Assembly: GCA_040222185.1 (NCBI GenBank)
Contig: JAVKDP010000086.1
Span: 1-64,000 of the forward strand
Direction: 5' to 3'
DNA from: JAVKDP01 sp040222185
GTDB taxonomy: Bacteria > Bacteroidota > Rhodothermia > Balneolales > Balneolaceae
DNA length: 64,000 nucleotides
This document shows, one piece after another, positions 26,875 through 35,668 of this stretch. The position numbers and the translations under genes were made by a program. Position 1 is the stretch's first letter. Each line of letters starts with the position of its first letter. The notes under the pieces are model-generated. The model had not been told where the DNA came from. It saw only the letters and a program-made list of their open reading frames with translations, and did not search any database.

Positions 26875-27618
26875 CTAGTTTTGTAAAAGACCTTTTCGCC
26901 AGGTATTTAATTCTCTAAATGCAGGAAGCATTCGTGATCCATACCAGCTGAACCATTCACCATCTACCAATACAACTTTAGATTCCGGGCAAGCTACCCG
27001 GACTTCCATAGCATGCTTCTCTTTAAAAGGAAAGGGCTCACTGCTTAACAAGATAACCTTGGGCTGTTTAATAGAGAGTTCCTTAAGAGTAGTTACTGGG
27101 TAACGTGCCTGGTTCTCAAAAATATTGTTAAGCCCAAAATGCTTCATAACATCATTGATATATGTGTCATTACCTATCGACATCCAGGGCTCTCTCCAAA
27201 TGAAATAGGCCGCTTCTACAGGCTCATAATTAGATGGATCGGGAATAAGCTTTGTAATAGAGTTGATCAGGATTTTTGCGTCCTCTTCTATATTCAATTT
27301 CTTACCGAGTTCATCAATACTATTCAATCCTTGTTGTATAGAATCTATTTCAGTTACAATTACTTCGACGTGCTTTAGGAGTTCTTCTACGTCTTCTTTT
27401 CTGTTTTCTTCTTTGTTCGAAATAACCAGGTCTGGTTCTAGTGCGAGGATTTTCTCAATGTTTGGGTTTTTAGTTCCGCCGATTATAGGTATTGTACCAA
27501 CCTGATTAGATGGGTGTATACAGAAGCGGGTTCTCCCGATTAAACGATCTTTTAACCCGAGATCGATGAGTAATTCGGTTAGGCTTGGTACTAAAGATAT
27601 GATGCGCTGGTAAGACAT
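26875..27618 (-). CDS. Helical-backbone metal receptor (BtuF-like) protein without signal peptide
   Basis: This 247-residue protein of the BtuF/TroA-like fold binds cobalamin or metal chelates in the periplasmic-binding-protein superfamily. It shows RIISLVPSLTELLIDLGLKDRLIGRTRFCIHP, the loop EPDLVISNKEENRKEDVEEL and the C-terminal WFSWYGSRMLPAFRELNTW. The start at 27618 (MSYQRIIS) matches relatives better than the upstream ATG at 27645. Neither start gives a signal peptide, so it may be cytoplasmic or its true start may lie elsewhere. No ABC permease or ATPase gene is adjacent. Confidence 0.82.
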   Translation of the reverse strand: MSYQRIISLVPSLTELLIDLGLKDRLIGRTRFCIHPSNQVGTIPIIGGTKNPNIEKILALEPDLVISNKEENRKEDVEELLKHVEVIVTEIDSIQQGLNSIDELGKKLNIEEDAKILINSITKLIPDPSNYEPVEAAYFIWREPWMSIGNDTYINDVMKHFGLNNIFENQARYPVTTLKELSIKQPKVILLSSEPFPFKEKHAMEVRVACPESKVVLVDGEWFSWYGSRMLPAFRELNTWRKGLLQN

Positions 27619-27689
27619 TTTTTTAATGGAATGGCATATTAGCAAAAAGGATTATACTCAGGAATCCATCAAAGAAAAATAGATATTTC

Positions 27690-28721
27690 ATGGAATTAGG
27701 TCTTTACACATTTGTTGAAAATACTCCGGATCCGGAAACCGGGAAGCTCCTTCACCCGGCTGATCGCCTTAAAAACCTGATGGAAGAAATTGAATTAGCT
27801 GACCAGGCAGGGCTTGATGTATTTGCCATTGGGGAACATCACAGAGAGGAGTTTGTTTCATCATCCCCAACTACGATTCTTGCTGCGGCAGCGACCCGAA
27901 CTAAGAATATTAAACTAAGTAGTTCAGTAACGGTTTTAGGTTCCGAAGACCCGGTTCGAGTATATCAACAATTTGCTACTATTGATCTGCTTTCAAAAGG
28001 TCGTGCAGAGATTATCGTTGGTCGTGGATCTTTTATCGAGTCCTTTCCACTATTCGGATATGATCTGGCGAATTATGAAGATTTATTCGAAGAAAAACTG
28101 GATTTACTATTACGGTTAAGAGAGCATGAAGTGATATCATGGAAAGGAGAGCATCGTCCTACAATTAATAGCCGCGGTATTTATCCTCAACCATTTCAAT
28201 CCGAGATGCCTATATGGAGAGCAGTAGGCGGAACACCTAAATCTGCATATATCACCGGTGCTTTGGGTTTACCATTAGCACTGGCGATTATTGGTGGGTA
28301 TCCGGCACAGTTCAAGCAGTTCGCGGATTTACATGATCGCGGTGCAGCAGATCACGATAAACCAAAGCAAAAATTGAGTATAAATTCTCATGGCTTTATA
28401 GCAGATTCTGGACAGGAAGCTGTTGATACAGCTTTCCCGGCTTTCAAGCAGGTAATGGATAAAATCGGGAAGGAGAGAGGGTGGGCACCCATGAGCCGGG
28501 AGCAATTCGAAGCTTCATGTTCCTTAGAAGGAGCCAATTTTGTAGGTAGCCCTCAAGAGGTGATTGATAAGATTATGTACCAGTATGAGATATTTAAACA
28601 TGATCGGTTTTTGCTTCAAATGAGTGTTGGGAGTGTATCCCATAAAAAACTGCTTCGCTCAATAGAACTTTTTGCTACAGAAGTAGCTCCGGTGATCAGG
28701 AAGGAAATAGGGGCTAGCTAA
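27690..28721 (+). CDS. LLM-class flavin-dependent oxidoreductase (luciferase-like)
   Basis: A 343-residue member of the bacterial luciferase-like monooxygenase family (TIM barrel, FMN or F420). It shows MELGLYTFVENTPDP, FAIGEHHREEFVSSSP, KLSSSVTVLGSEDPVRVYQQFATIDLLSKGRAEIIVGRGSF and GANFVGSPQEVIDKI. The physiological substrate is not readable. The last 16 codons (ELFATEVAPVIRKEIG) occur again at the end of the AraC gene at 34005, the edge of a duplication described among the findings. Confidence 0.9.
   Translation: MELGLYTFVENTPDPETGKLLHPADRLKNLMEEIELADQAGLDVFAIGEHHREEFVSSSPTTILAAAATRTKNIKLSSSVTVLGSEDPVRVYQQFATIDLLSKGRAEIIVGRGSFIESFPLFGYDLANYEDLFEEKLDLLLRLREHEVISWKGEHRPTINSRGIYPQPFQSEMPIWRAVGGTPKSAYITGALGLPLALAIIGGYPAQFKQFADLHDRGAADHDKPKQKLSINSHGFIADSGQEAVDTAFPAFKQVMDKIGKERGWAPMSREQFEASCSLEGANFVGSPQEVIDKIMYQYEIFKHDRFLLQMSVGSVSHKKLLRSIELFATEVAPVIRKEIGAS
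28665..28712 (+). repeat. Duplicated segment, source copy 1 (LLM gene 3' end)
   Basis: About 48 bp encoding ELFATEVAPVIRKEIG are repeated nearly identically at 35372-35419, where they form the end of the AraC gene. Same orientation. Confidence 0.9.
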
Positions 28722-28813
28722 CTCCTTCTTAGCAATTATTTATATCGGTTTGGCAACTTTTAGACAAGATTTACGAAACAGGTCGATTGTTAAAAGAGCC
28801 ATACATTTTATCG

Positions 28814-29752
28814 ATGAAGTTAACTTATACCCTGCCACTTTATTTACTACTCATATTATTGACTACAGATCTACTCTACGGCCAGGTTTATAAAAAGGGC
28901 TGGACATCTGATACCAATTTGTTGCTTGAGCCTGGTATCAGGGAAGATGGCAGACCGACTTCAAGATGGATAGAAGCAATTTATGCCCGACGAGATAAGG
29001 AAACTATTGAAAGGCTTAAGGAAACTTCGAAACTATATACCACAGAAGAGCGCCTTTGGGTTGAGCTTATTCAAAGTAGAAGCAATGTTTGGAAGGGGCG
29101 TATTGACTCGTTATCAATCCCTTTCAAAGAGGTAGCGCTACCTGACACGGTGTTCATTTTGATGGGTAATGCAGGAGGTGAGGATGCTTTTACCTATAAA
29201 GATTCAACCATAGGCTTTGATGTGAGCAGGCTGCAACAAATCTATGGTAATGCTTCAAAGCTGGAGAATTTGGATCGTATCGATCGTTTCTTCTCACATG
29301 AAATGACACATATCTACCACAAAGCCTGGAAAAAGGAGCATAGAATAGAGTTAAGTTCACCATTGGAGTATGCTCTTTGGGATTGCCTTGTTGAAGGAAT
29401 AGGTAATTATCGTTCACTTTCCGATAAATGGGTAAGCAAAGAAGGGATTTTGACAGATCGAGCAGAAAATACGCTCAATGAGCTTCAACCTATACTTGTA
29501 GAACGATTGATTGCTCTTGAGCATGCAACAGAAGATGAATCAATTGAATTACTAGAAGGTTTATCAAGTGGCTCTTTTACCAAAAAGTGGGGAGCTTTAA
29601 CAATGGCACTTTGGCTGGCACAAGAGGCAAAAGGAAACGATGCTAACTTACAAATATGGATTGAACGTGGCCCCTGGGGAGTACTGCAATTGGCAGATAA
29701 ATATCTTCCTGAAGAACAGAGAGAAATTTTATCTAAAGTTAAGAAGTTCTAG
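28814..29752 (+). CDS. Secreted putative zinc metallopeptidase, family not recognised
   Basis: A 312-residue protein with a signal peptide (MKLTYTLPLYLLLILLTTDLLYGQ) and a zinc-binding HEMTH at residues 162-166 in RFFSHEMTHIYHKAWK, followed by a conserved-looking EGIGNY stretch (EALxxGxG-like) that could supply the third ligand. This resembles gluzincin-type or DUF2268-like peptidases, but I do not recognise the family. I chose the ATG at 28814; an upstream TTG at 28787 would put nine extra residues before the signal peptide. The gene is absent from the partial duplication at 35.4 kb. Confidence 0.72.
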   Translation: MKLTYTLPLYLLLILLTTDLLYGQVYKKGWTSDTNLLLEPGIREDGRPTSRWIEAIYARRDKETIERLKETSKLYTTEERLWVELIQSRSNVWKGRIDSLSIPFKEVALPDTVFILMGNAGGEDAFTYKDSTIGFDVSRLQQIYGNASKLENLDRIDRFFSHEMTHIYHKAWKKEHRIELSSPLEYALWDCLVEGIGNYRSLSDKWVSKEGILTDRAENTLNELQPILVERLIALEHATEDESIELLEGLSSGSFTKKWGALTMALWLAQEAKGNDANLQIWIERGPWGVLQLADKYLPEEQREILSKVKKF

Positions 29753-29774
29753 GTTAGTGTCTAATGAATCCCTG

Positions 29775-30014
29775 TTAGTAATTCAACTCCTTGGTTTCTA
29801 AAAAGCTCTTAACCGATGGGTTGATACTCATAGCAGGATAGTACTCACCAGTTATCATATTCAGTGTATAGCGGGATTTGGATTTTAAGTGAGCGATATT
29901 TTTTATGGCTCTCAAAAAAAGATCAACATCTTCCTTTGTATTGTAACATCCAAAACTGACCCTTACCAGGCCTGGCATGTGCGCTTTGTTTCCAGAGTCT
30001 GTTTCTGCTTGCCA
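29775..30014 (-). repeat. Duplicated segment, source copy 2 (aminotransferase 3' end)
   Basis: The last 240 bp of the aminotransferase gene are repeated in the same orientation at 35426-35664 with scattered substitutions. Confidence 0.9.
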
Positions 30015-31196
30015 TCTCTTAATGTCTTCGGATTCAAGCCCAAGTAAACTCACAACATATGGATGAGCACAGAAACAACCGTTTCGTACTGCAATTCCAT
30101 ATTCAAAACTAAGTATGGCTGCTACTTCCGCATGATGTATTCCTTCTATGTTAAACGAGATTACGCCAACCCTATCTGCCTGAAGATTACCATATATAGA
30201 AACATTGTCTATTGAGTTAAGTTCTCCAAGAGCATACTCCGTGAGTTCATGTTCATGATTAGATATGTTATGCATGCCCATTTTCTGGAGCTCAGAAATT
30301 GTTTTAGCAAGTGTAACAGCTCCAATTACGTTTGGACTTCCTGCTTCTTCCCGGTCGGGTAATCCTGCCCAGCGAATATCATCAAGAGTAACCGAACTAA
30401 CCGTGCCACCTCCGGAGTATTCTGGCTCAGTATCCTGGAATACTTCTTTTGGGGCTACTAAAACTCCGGTGCCAAATGGGGCATACATTTTATGTGCGGA
30501 GAACACCAGGAAATCGATATGGCCAGGGTCTTTATCAGGTTTCATATCCATAGCACGATGAGGAAGGAGTTGTGCTGCATCAACAAGGATTTTTGCTCCA
30601 AACGAATGTGCCAGCTCAGCTATGTAGTGGATGGGCTGCACGATACCAGTGACATTAGATGCACCAGAAATACAGACAAGGGCAACTTTTCCTTTATTTT
30701 CTTTCAACTTGTTCTTCAGGTCAAGCAAATCTAACATGCCCTGCGGTGTTACTGAAATATGCAGCGTTGTTGCTTTGCTTCTCCATGGCAAATCATTGGA
30801 GTGATGCTCCATCTCAGTAGTTAGAACAACAGAGTCTCTTTCCAGAGGAAGCCGAAAGGATAATTTATTGATGGCTTCTGTTGTGTTTTTGGTAAAGATA
30901 ACAGTGTTTTCATCAAGGTTTACACCAATAAAATCTCCAATAATGCGACGTGACTGGTCATAAAGCTCAGTACTGATTTTTGATTTAAAACCGGCTCCCC
31001 TGTGAACACTTGAGTAATAGGGGAGAAATCGATGCAGGTAATCAAATACAGATTGAAAACTCGGTGTACTGGCGGCATTATCAAGATTTATATATCTCGA
31101 CTGCATACCATTGGCCAAAGGTACCAGTTGATCGTCTCCGACTATTTCAGGTTTTGGAAAGTGTTCAATACCAGTTCTTGTAGGCAGGTTTTTCAT
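29775..31196 (-). CDS. Class V aminotransferase (cysteine desulfurase-like)
   Basis: This 473-residue PLP enzyme of fold type I belongs to the class V group of cysteine desulfurases and selenocysteine lyases. It shows NLDNAASTPSFQSV, FTKNTTEAINKLSF, TEMEHHSNDLPWR, ILVDAAQLLPHRAMDM, the PLP lysine in VFSAHKMYAPFGTGVLVAP, and RNGCFCAHPYVVSLLG near the C-terminus with the catalytic-type cysteine. It is the last gene of a sulfur operon, 2 bp after the rhodanese-like gene, which supports a role in mobilising sulfur from cysteine or a related compound. Confidence 0.87.
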   Translation of the reverse strand: MKNLPTRTGIEHFPKPEIVGDDQLVPLANGMQSRYINLDNAASTPSFQSVFDYLHRFLPYYSSVHRGAGFKSKISTELYDQSRRIIGDFIGVNLDENTVIFTKNTTEAINKLSFRLPLERDSVVLTTEMEHHSNDLPWRSKATTLHISVTPQGMLDLLDLKNKLKENKGKVALVCISGASNVTGIVQPIHYIAELAHSFGAKILVDAAQLLPHRAMDMKPDKDPGHIDFLVFSAHKMYAPFGTGVLVAPKEVFQDTEPEYSGGGTVSSVTLDDIRWAGLPDREEAGSPNVIGAVTLAKTISELQKMGMHNISNHEHELTEYALGELNSIDNVSIYGNLQADRVGVISFNIEGIHHAEVAAILSFEYGIAVRNGCFCAHPYVVSLLGLESEDIKRWQAETDSGNKAHMPGLVRVSFGCYNTKEDVDLFLRAIKNIAHLKSKSRYTLNMITGEYYPAMSINPSVKSFLETKELNY

Positions 31197-31198
31197 CG

Positions 31199-31804
31199 TT
31201 AACAGCCCATCCGCTCGAGGTTCTTAACTACTTTTTTTGGACCTTTATGATTGTTGTTTACTGGTTTCTCAAGGTAATACTCCAGGATTTCAGCATCATC
31301 TATAAATTCAATTCGGCCACCAAAAAATGAAGTCAATGCTTTTATTTTAGAAACAAGCATCTGGTTGGAATCGGTAACTGCTTTTGGGAGTTTTGGATAC
31401 AGGATATAATCATACCAATCTTCAACTCCTCCTTTCAGAACAAAATGTTGAGTCTTACCCAACCCTTTAAGCATGAAATAAGCCTGCTCGGATTGAGTAT
31501 CATTATCTGAATAAAGAATAAGTGATGAGTGTCTTGGCGTCTCAAAGTCTAATAACTCAGAAAGAGTGAGGTTTATAGAAGAAGGGATATTGAATTTTTC
31601 AAAATCCGAAGCGGGTCTTAAATCGATAACAGATATATTTTCTTTACCCCTGATATCCTGAGCCAACTCTAAAACGGAAAAGTAATCAACTTGAGAGGTC
31701 TCGTTTTCCTCAGCTTCTTGTGGAAGTATAAGAGAGGTTATCATCGCTAGTAAAGAGATGAAGAATGCAAAAGCTGCTAATTTTTGATTTAACGTGAAAC
31801 TCAT
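31199..31804 (-). CDS. Membrane-anchored rhodanese-like protein lacking the catalytic cysteine
   Basis: A 201-residue protein with an N-terminal membrane helix (LAAFAFFISLLAMITSLIL) and a rhodanese fold (ISVIDLRPASDFEKFNIPSSINLTLSELL). The position of the active-site loop reads LILYSDNDTQSEQAYFMLKGLG: no cysteine, so sulfur transfer by the normal mechanism is unlikely. It may be a binding or scaffold member of the sulfur operon. Start overlaps the preceding YeeE gene by 4 bp. A fragment of its 5' part is repeated at 35669-35769. Confidence 0.8.
   Translation of the reverse strand: MSFTLNQKLAAFAFFISLLAMITSLILPQEAEENETSQVDYFSVLELAQDIRGKENISVIDLRPASDFEKFNIPSSINLTLSELLDFETPRHSSLILYSDNDTQSEQAYFMLKGLGKTQHFVLKGGVEDWYDYILYPKLPKAVTDSNQMLVSKIKALTSFFGGRIEFIDDAEILEYYLEKPVNNNHKGPKKVVKNLERMGC
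31670..31770 (-). repeat. Duplicated segment, source copy 3 (rhodanese-like gene 5' part)
   Basis: About 100 bp covering codons for the membrane anchor are repeated, with about 20 per cent divergence, at 35669-35769 in the same orientation. Confidence 0.75.
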
Positions 31805-32400
31805 GCTTTTGGTGATGAAGTTCGGCTTTCAATCTTTCCTGAAGCCCAAAAACCCAACAGAGCCAAAATAACCAGGATAAAGACCATCACGCCACCAGGG
31901 AGCTGGAAATAGTCAACAAAGGTAAGTGCACCCATTGGCGTAGCATTATAAAAGCTTTCCAGGTAAGGATAGAGCTCACCAAAAATCAGAATCCCTGATA
32001 ACAAACCTAACACATTCATCCATCCGTCCAGGCTGCCTGTTGCACCAGCAACACAGGAAGTTCCGGGGCAATAGCCACCAACAATGAATCCTACTCCAAA
32101 AACCAGTCCTCCAATAATTTGAGGCGCTACAAATGTTGGGGTGAGATAGATGAGTTCAATGTCAACCACGCCAAACTGATTCACCCAGAATAAACCAATC
32201 ATAGCAGTTATTATGGCCGTAAACATCATTTTGAAAACAGTCATATCTCGTCCATAAAATTGAGCAGCCAGCTTTTTGGCACTTCCGAGCCCAGCTCTCT
32301 CCAGGAAAAATCCGAAAGCTATCCCGATAACTAATGCGAATATTAAACTGACCTCTTCGCCGATCCATCCGTTTATGTAAAAAGGTCCGTTCATATCCAA
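31801..32400 (-). CDS. YeeE/YedE family transporter subunit (half-size, second copy)
   Basis: This 199-residue inner-membrane protein of the YeeE/YedE family, known for thiosulfate or sulfur-compound uptake, has about five membrane helices and the cysteine motif GGYCPGTSCVAGATGSLDGW. E. coli-type YeeE is twice this length; here the function is split between this protein and the next one, a common arrangement in Bacteroidota. Overlaps both neighbours (10 bp with the upstream YeeE gene, 4 bp with the rhodanese-like gene), so all are one operon. Confidence 0.88.
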   Translation of the reverse strand: MDMNGPFYINGWIGEEVSLIFALVIGIAFGFFLERAGLGSAKKLAAQFYGRDMTVFKMMFTAIITAMIGLFWVNQFGVVDIELIYLTPTFVAPQIIGGLVFGVGFIVGGYCPGTSCVAGATGSLDGWMNVLGLLSGILIFGELYPYLESFYNATPMGALTFVDYFQLPGGVMVFILVILALLGFWASGKIESRTSSPKA

Positions 32401-32939
32401 AGCCTCCTTACAAACCAGGCCATTGCATAAGCTCCTGCAAATAATGAAATCATGAACAACCAGCTTCCAACATTCATAAGTGCCCCTCCGGTAAGTGCTT
32501 GACCACTAGTACAACCCCGGGCTAGTTTGGTACCAAAAGCCATAATCATTCCACCGAAAAATGCGAATTGAAAACGTCTGTTTAATGAAATTCTGGGTCC
32601 TTTTTCGGTTTTTATTTTTGTTCTGCCAGCAAACAATCCAGATAGGAACCCACCTATTAAAACCCCAATAACTTCGAATACGAGCCAGTCTTTCAGAGGG
32701 CTTACTGTTCCGTCTCCGAGATAACCTTTATAAAAGGCATTTTCTTCTGCATGAGAACTGGATACAGCATCAACTCCAACGGCAACGATTGAAGTCATCG
32801 CCCCCGAAGCTCCGATTCCTCTTCCCATAACTATAAAAGTGAGAAGCAGAACAAACCCAAGCCCAATCCCACAAATGTATGGATTCCAATAAGGAGTTGG
32901 TTTACTCTTGACCAAAGATGGCTGACTGTATGCGGCCAT
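32391..32939 (-). CDS. YeeE/YedE family transporter subunit (half-size, first copy)
   Basis: A 182-residue membrane protein with four to five helices and the conserved cysteine motif LARGCTSGQALTGGALMNVGSW, which corresponds to a thiosulfate-binding cysteine in the characterised family. It pairs with the second half-size subunit encoded 10 bp overlapping downstream. It begins on the base after the sulfurtransferase stop, so import and sulfur transfer are coupled at the genetic level. Confidence 0.88.
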   Translation of the reverse strand: MAAYSQPSLVKSKPTPYWNPYICGIGLGFVLLLTFIVMGRGIGASGAMTSIVAVGVDAVSSSHAEENAFYKGYLGDGTVSPLKDWLVFEVIGVLIGGFLSGLFAGRTKIKTEKGPRISLNRRFQFAFFGGMIMAFGTKLARGCTSGQALTGGALMNVGSWLFMISLFAGAYAMAWFVRRLWI

Positions 32940-33827
32940 CTAGTCTATCTCAATTGGGTTATCGTCATCTGAACCCCATTCATGGAAAGATCCATCAAAC
33001 AGTTTTACATCATAGCCTAAAGTTTTTGCCGACAGGTACACGAGCGTAGCCTGCTGACCAATGTGGCAGTAAAGAACAAGAGGCTTGTTCTTGTCTAAAC
33101 CCTGCTCATCAAAAATGGTTTGAAGTTCCCGGTTACCAAGTAATTGGTAGGAACCATTTGGGCCTTCGCTCATCATAGAAGTATAAGGAAGGGTTTTAGC
33201 CCCGGGGATATGGCCTTTTTTGCCCATTGCGGCCTGAACACCTTCATAGAACACGGAAGCCCTGGCATCAGCAATATTAAATGAGTTACCCTCATAGTTC
33301 TCTTTTACAAAGTCCAAATCTACAACGAGGTCTTTTGTTGCTTTAGGCTTGAAATTTCCCTTTTCAACTTCATCGTTCATACCTGAACTGATAGCTCCAC
33401 CTTCATGCTTCCATAACGGGAGACCCCCATCAAGAATGAATGTTTGGTTGGCATATCCAAGATAATCGAGTGTGAAATAAATGCGTGTTAATGGTGATAC
33501 CCAGTTTCCACCAACATAAAGTACAATGGTATCATCTTCGTTAATTCCCTTGCTTTGAAATAACTCAGTAAGTTCTTCTACAGAGGGGAGATCATAGACC
33601 TTGCTTTGATCTTCAGAACTTACAACGTATTCGCTTCGTGAGATGAAAACTGCACCAGGAATATGTTCTTTTTCAAATTCCTCCGGGCTACTGAGATGAA
33701 GTAAAACCAGGTTTTCTCTCTCGAAATTTTCTTCAAGCCAATCCACAGAAACTATTGGCCTTTTTTCCTGGGAAAAAGAGGGAAGGGCCAGGATTAATGC
33801 CAATCCAAGGGTAATTAAACTTTTCAT
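32940..33827 (-). CDS. Exported two-domain sulfurtransferase (thiosulfate/mercaptopyruvate type)
   Basis: This 295-residue protein has a signal peptide (MKSLITLGLALILALPSFSQ) and two rhodanese domains. The first has no catalytic cysteine (IVLYVGGNWVSPLTR). The second carries it in LVLYCHIGQQATLVYLSAKTLG, as usual for SseA-like enzymes. It probably moves sulfane sulfur from thiosulfate or a similar donor in the periplasm, ahead of uptake by the YeeE pair. First gene of the sulfur operon. Confidence 0.9.
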   Translation of the reverse strand: MKSLITLGLALILALPSFSQEKRPIVSVDWLEENFERENLVLLHLSSPEEFEKEHIPGAVFISRSEYVVSSEDQSKVYDLPSVEELTELFQSKGINEDDTIVLYVGGNWVSPLTRIYFTLDYLGYANQTFILDGGLPLWKHEGGAISSGMNDEVEKGNFKPKATKDLVVDLDFVKENYEGNSFNIADARASVFYEGVQAAMGKKGHIPGAKTLPYTSMMSEGPNGSYQLLGNRELQTIFDEQGLDKNKPLVLYCHIGQQATLVYLSAKTLGYDVKLFDGSFHEWGSDDDNPIEID

Positions 33828-34004
33828 AGTTATTCGCGTTTTAGAATTGTTTTGACACTAATTACGAAAAGCATTCTAAACTAATTACTTAATAGAAGTG
33901 CAAATGCTTCCAGATGGACATAGTTTTGACATATTCAATTAACAAAAGAGAATATTTAATGTACTATTGGTTCAAATCGGATTTTAGTAAGTTTTGATAG
34001 TTAT

Positions 34005-35429
34005 ATGTTCAACGGTACAACCATAATAGATAAGTTACTTCAGCAGTATCTCCCGGCCATCATGGGAGTGTTCATCCTGGGCTCGTTGCTGGGGTTTTTT
34101 ATGGATACGAGTTCTTTAAATACTGGAAGTTATTATTGTCCCCCTTGTGGATGTGGAAATGATCATATTGAATTTCATGAAGAGGGACTGTGCGAGGCAT
34201 GCTCTATGCCTTTAATTGCTCAAAAGTCAGGCGCGTTTGCAAAAGCGGGAGATTTTTTCGCCGAACATTTCAGGGGGAGCAGTACTCATGGGACATTGTA
34301 CTCCAGAGTAGTTTATCCAACATTGTTTGGTGGAATCTTCTTTGGAATATTGTCTGTTCTCTTTTTCAGGAAGAAGTCTGTTGAAATTTTCCTGGCTCTC
34401 TTGGTGGTATCCCTTTCACTTTTTGGACTGAAGTTTCAAACCTATGGCACTGGCTATGCATTATTCTCAGATATAAATATGGCTTTTTTGCCTGGTTCTT
34501 TCCTGATGTTTGTAGGGCCGCTCCTTTATTTTCATTCCAGGAATATTCTGGAGAATAATTTCAAATTTGAACGAAAAGGATTAGTTCATTTCATACCCGG
34601 AGCGATCTTTTTTGTGGCTTATGTCATTTTTTTTCTAATACCTCTGGAATACAAGCAATGGCAACTCCATACAGACTTTGATCCATATATTGTGATTGTT
34701 GAGCAGTTCGTAGGGCTTGTTTCCATTATTATTTATATCTCTCTTGTAGTGCATGGTTTAAAAGAGGTTAAGAAGCAGAATACCGATCGTAAGAAAAATG
34801 AGGTTAAATGGCTGGAGCGACTTTTCCTGGCAACCTATATTTTAATAGCTGTGTGGGTATTTAACCTGTCAATCAACGCAGTATTTTTTGAGTTGAAGTC
34901 ATCAACACTCACGTACTTCTCTCTCTGGGTTACTTTATGTTTATACCTGTACTGGATTGGGTTTGAAGTATTTCGAAGCGAAAAGGTGCTTATCCTCAAA
35001 CAGGGAGTAAAAAAGACTGTGGTGAGTTCTGATCTGGACGAATTCAAAAAGAAAGTGGAAAATGTGATGAGTTCAGACCGGCCATTCAACGATCCTAATC
35101 TCACGCTCAAAAAGTTGTCTGAGTATTTTGATGTAAAGCCTAAAGAACTCAGTGGTCTAATAAACGTTGCCTACCAAAAGAACTTCTATTCCTTAATCAA
35201 TGAGTATCGGATTGAAGAAGTAAAAAGACTCTTACTGGATAATGAGTTTGAAAACCTTACCATCGTAGCTATTGCTGAAAAGGCTGGTTTCAATTCCAAA
35301 TCCAGCTTTAATTCCATCTTCAAAAAGGAGACTGGGATGACTCCAAGGGAATTCAAAATCCAGAACAGCAAAGAACTTTTTGCCACTGAAGTAGCTCCGG
35401 TGATCAGGAAGGAAATTGGAAATGATTAG
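34005..35429 (+). CDS. AraC family regulator with metal-binding-like N-terminus, membrane region and a fused foreign tail
   Basis: A 474-residue protein. After a first membrane helix (15-33) comes a cysteine/histidine cluster: C45, C48, C50, H54, H58, C63, C66 (YYCPPCGCG...CEACSMPLI). This resembles heavy-metal-binding ribbon domains. Seven further hydrophobic segments span about 100-325. A C-terminal AraC double helix-turn-helix follows (LKKLSEYFDVKPKELSGLIN, VAIAEKAGFNSKSSFNSIFKKETGMTPREFK). The final 18 residues (ELFATEVAPVIRKEIGND) are copied from the luciferase-like gene's end and are not part of the family. It is divergent from the sulfur operon and may regulate it (inference). Confidence 0.85.
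   Translation: MFNGTTIIDKLLQQYLPAIMGVFILGSLLGFFMDTSSLNTGSYYCPPCGCGNDHIEFHEEGLCEACSMPLIAQKSGAFAKAGDFFAEHFRGSSTHGTLYSRVVYPTLFGGIFFGILSVLFFRKKSVEIFLALLVVSLSLFGLKFQTYGTGYALFSDINMAFLPGSFLMFVGPLLYFHSRNILENNFKFERKGLVHFIPGAIFFVAYVIFFLIPLEYKQWQLHTDFDPYIVIVEQFVGLVSIIIYISLVVHGLKEVKKQNTDRKKNEVKWLERLFLATYILIAVWVFNLSINAVFFELKSSTLTYFSLWVTLCLYLYWIGFEVFRSEKVLILKQGVKKTVVSSDLDEFKKKVENVMSSDRPFNDPNLTLKKLSEYFDVKPKELSGLINVAYQKNFYSLINEYRIEEVKRLLLDNEFENLTIVAIAEKAGFNSKSSFNSIFKKETGMTPREFKIQNSKELFATEVAPVIRKEIGND
35372..35419 (+). repeat. Duplicated segment, target copy 1
   Basis: Near-identical to 28665-28712. It supplies the last codons and, with a few further bases, the stop codon of the AraC gene. Confidence 0.9.
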
Positions 35430-35664
35430 TAATTCAACTTCTTGGTCTCCAAAAAGCCCTTATCCGATGGGTTTATACTTATAGCTGGAAAGTACTCACC
35501 AGTTATCATGTTCAGTGTATAGCGGGATTTGGATTTTAAGCGAGCGGTATTTTTTATGGCTCTCAAAAAAAGATCAACATCTTCCTTTGTGTTGTAACAT
35601 CCAAAACCGACCCTTACCAGGCCCGGCATGTCTGTTTTATTTTCAGACTCTTCTTCTACTTGCC
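35426..35664 (-). pseudogene. 3' fragment of a duplicated class V aminotransferase
   Basis: The 67 intact codons from 35629 down to 35426 encode a near copy of the aminotransferase C-terminus (MPGLVRVGFGCYNTKEDVDLFLRAIKN... to KKLNY). Similarity to 29775-30014 continues to about 35664. The PLP domain is absent, so it cannot be functional. It joins the LLM tail copy directly, while 1.05 kb separate them in the source region. Confidence 0.88.
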
Positions 35665-35668
35665 ACTT

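Noticed and set aside
33839..33881. Inverted repeat GTTTTAGAAT...ATTCTAAAC before the sulfur operon as an operator
   Set aside because: The arms differ by one inserted base and are 24 bases apart in a very AT-rich stretch, so chance is a sufficient explanation.
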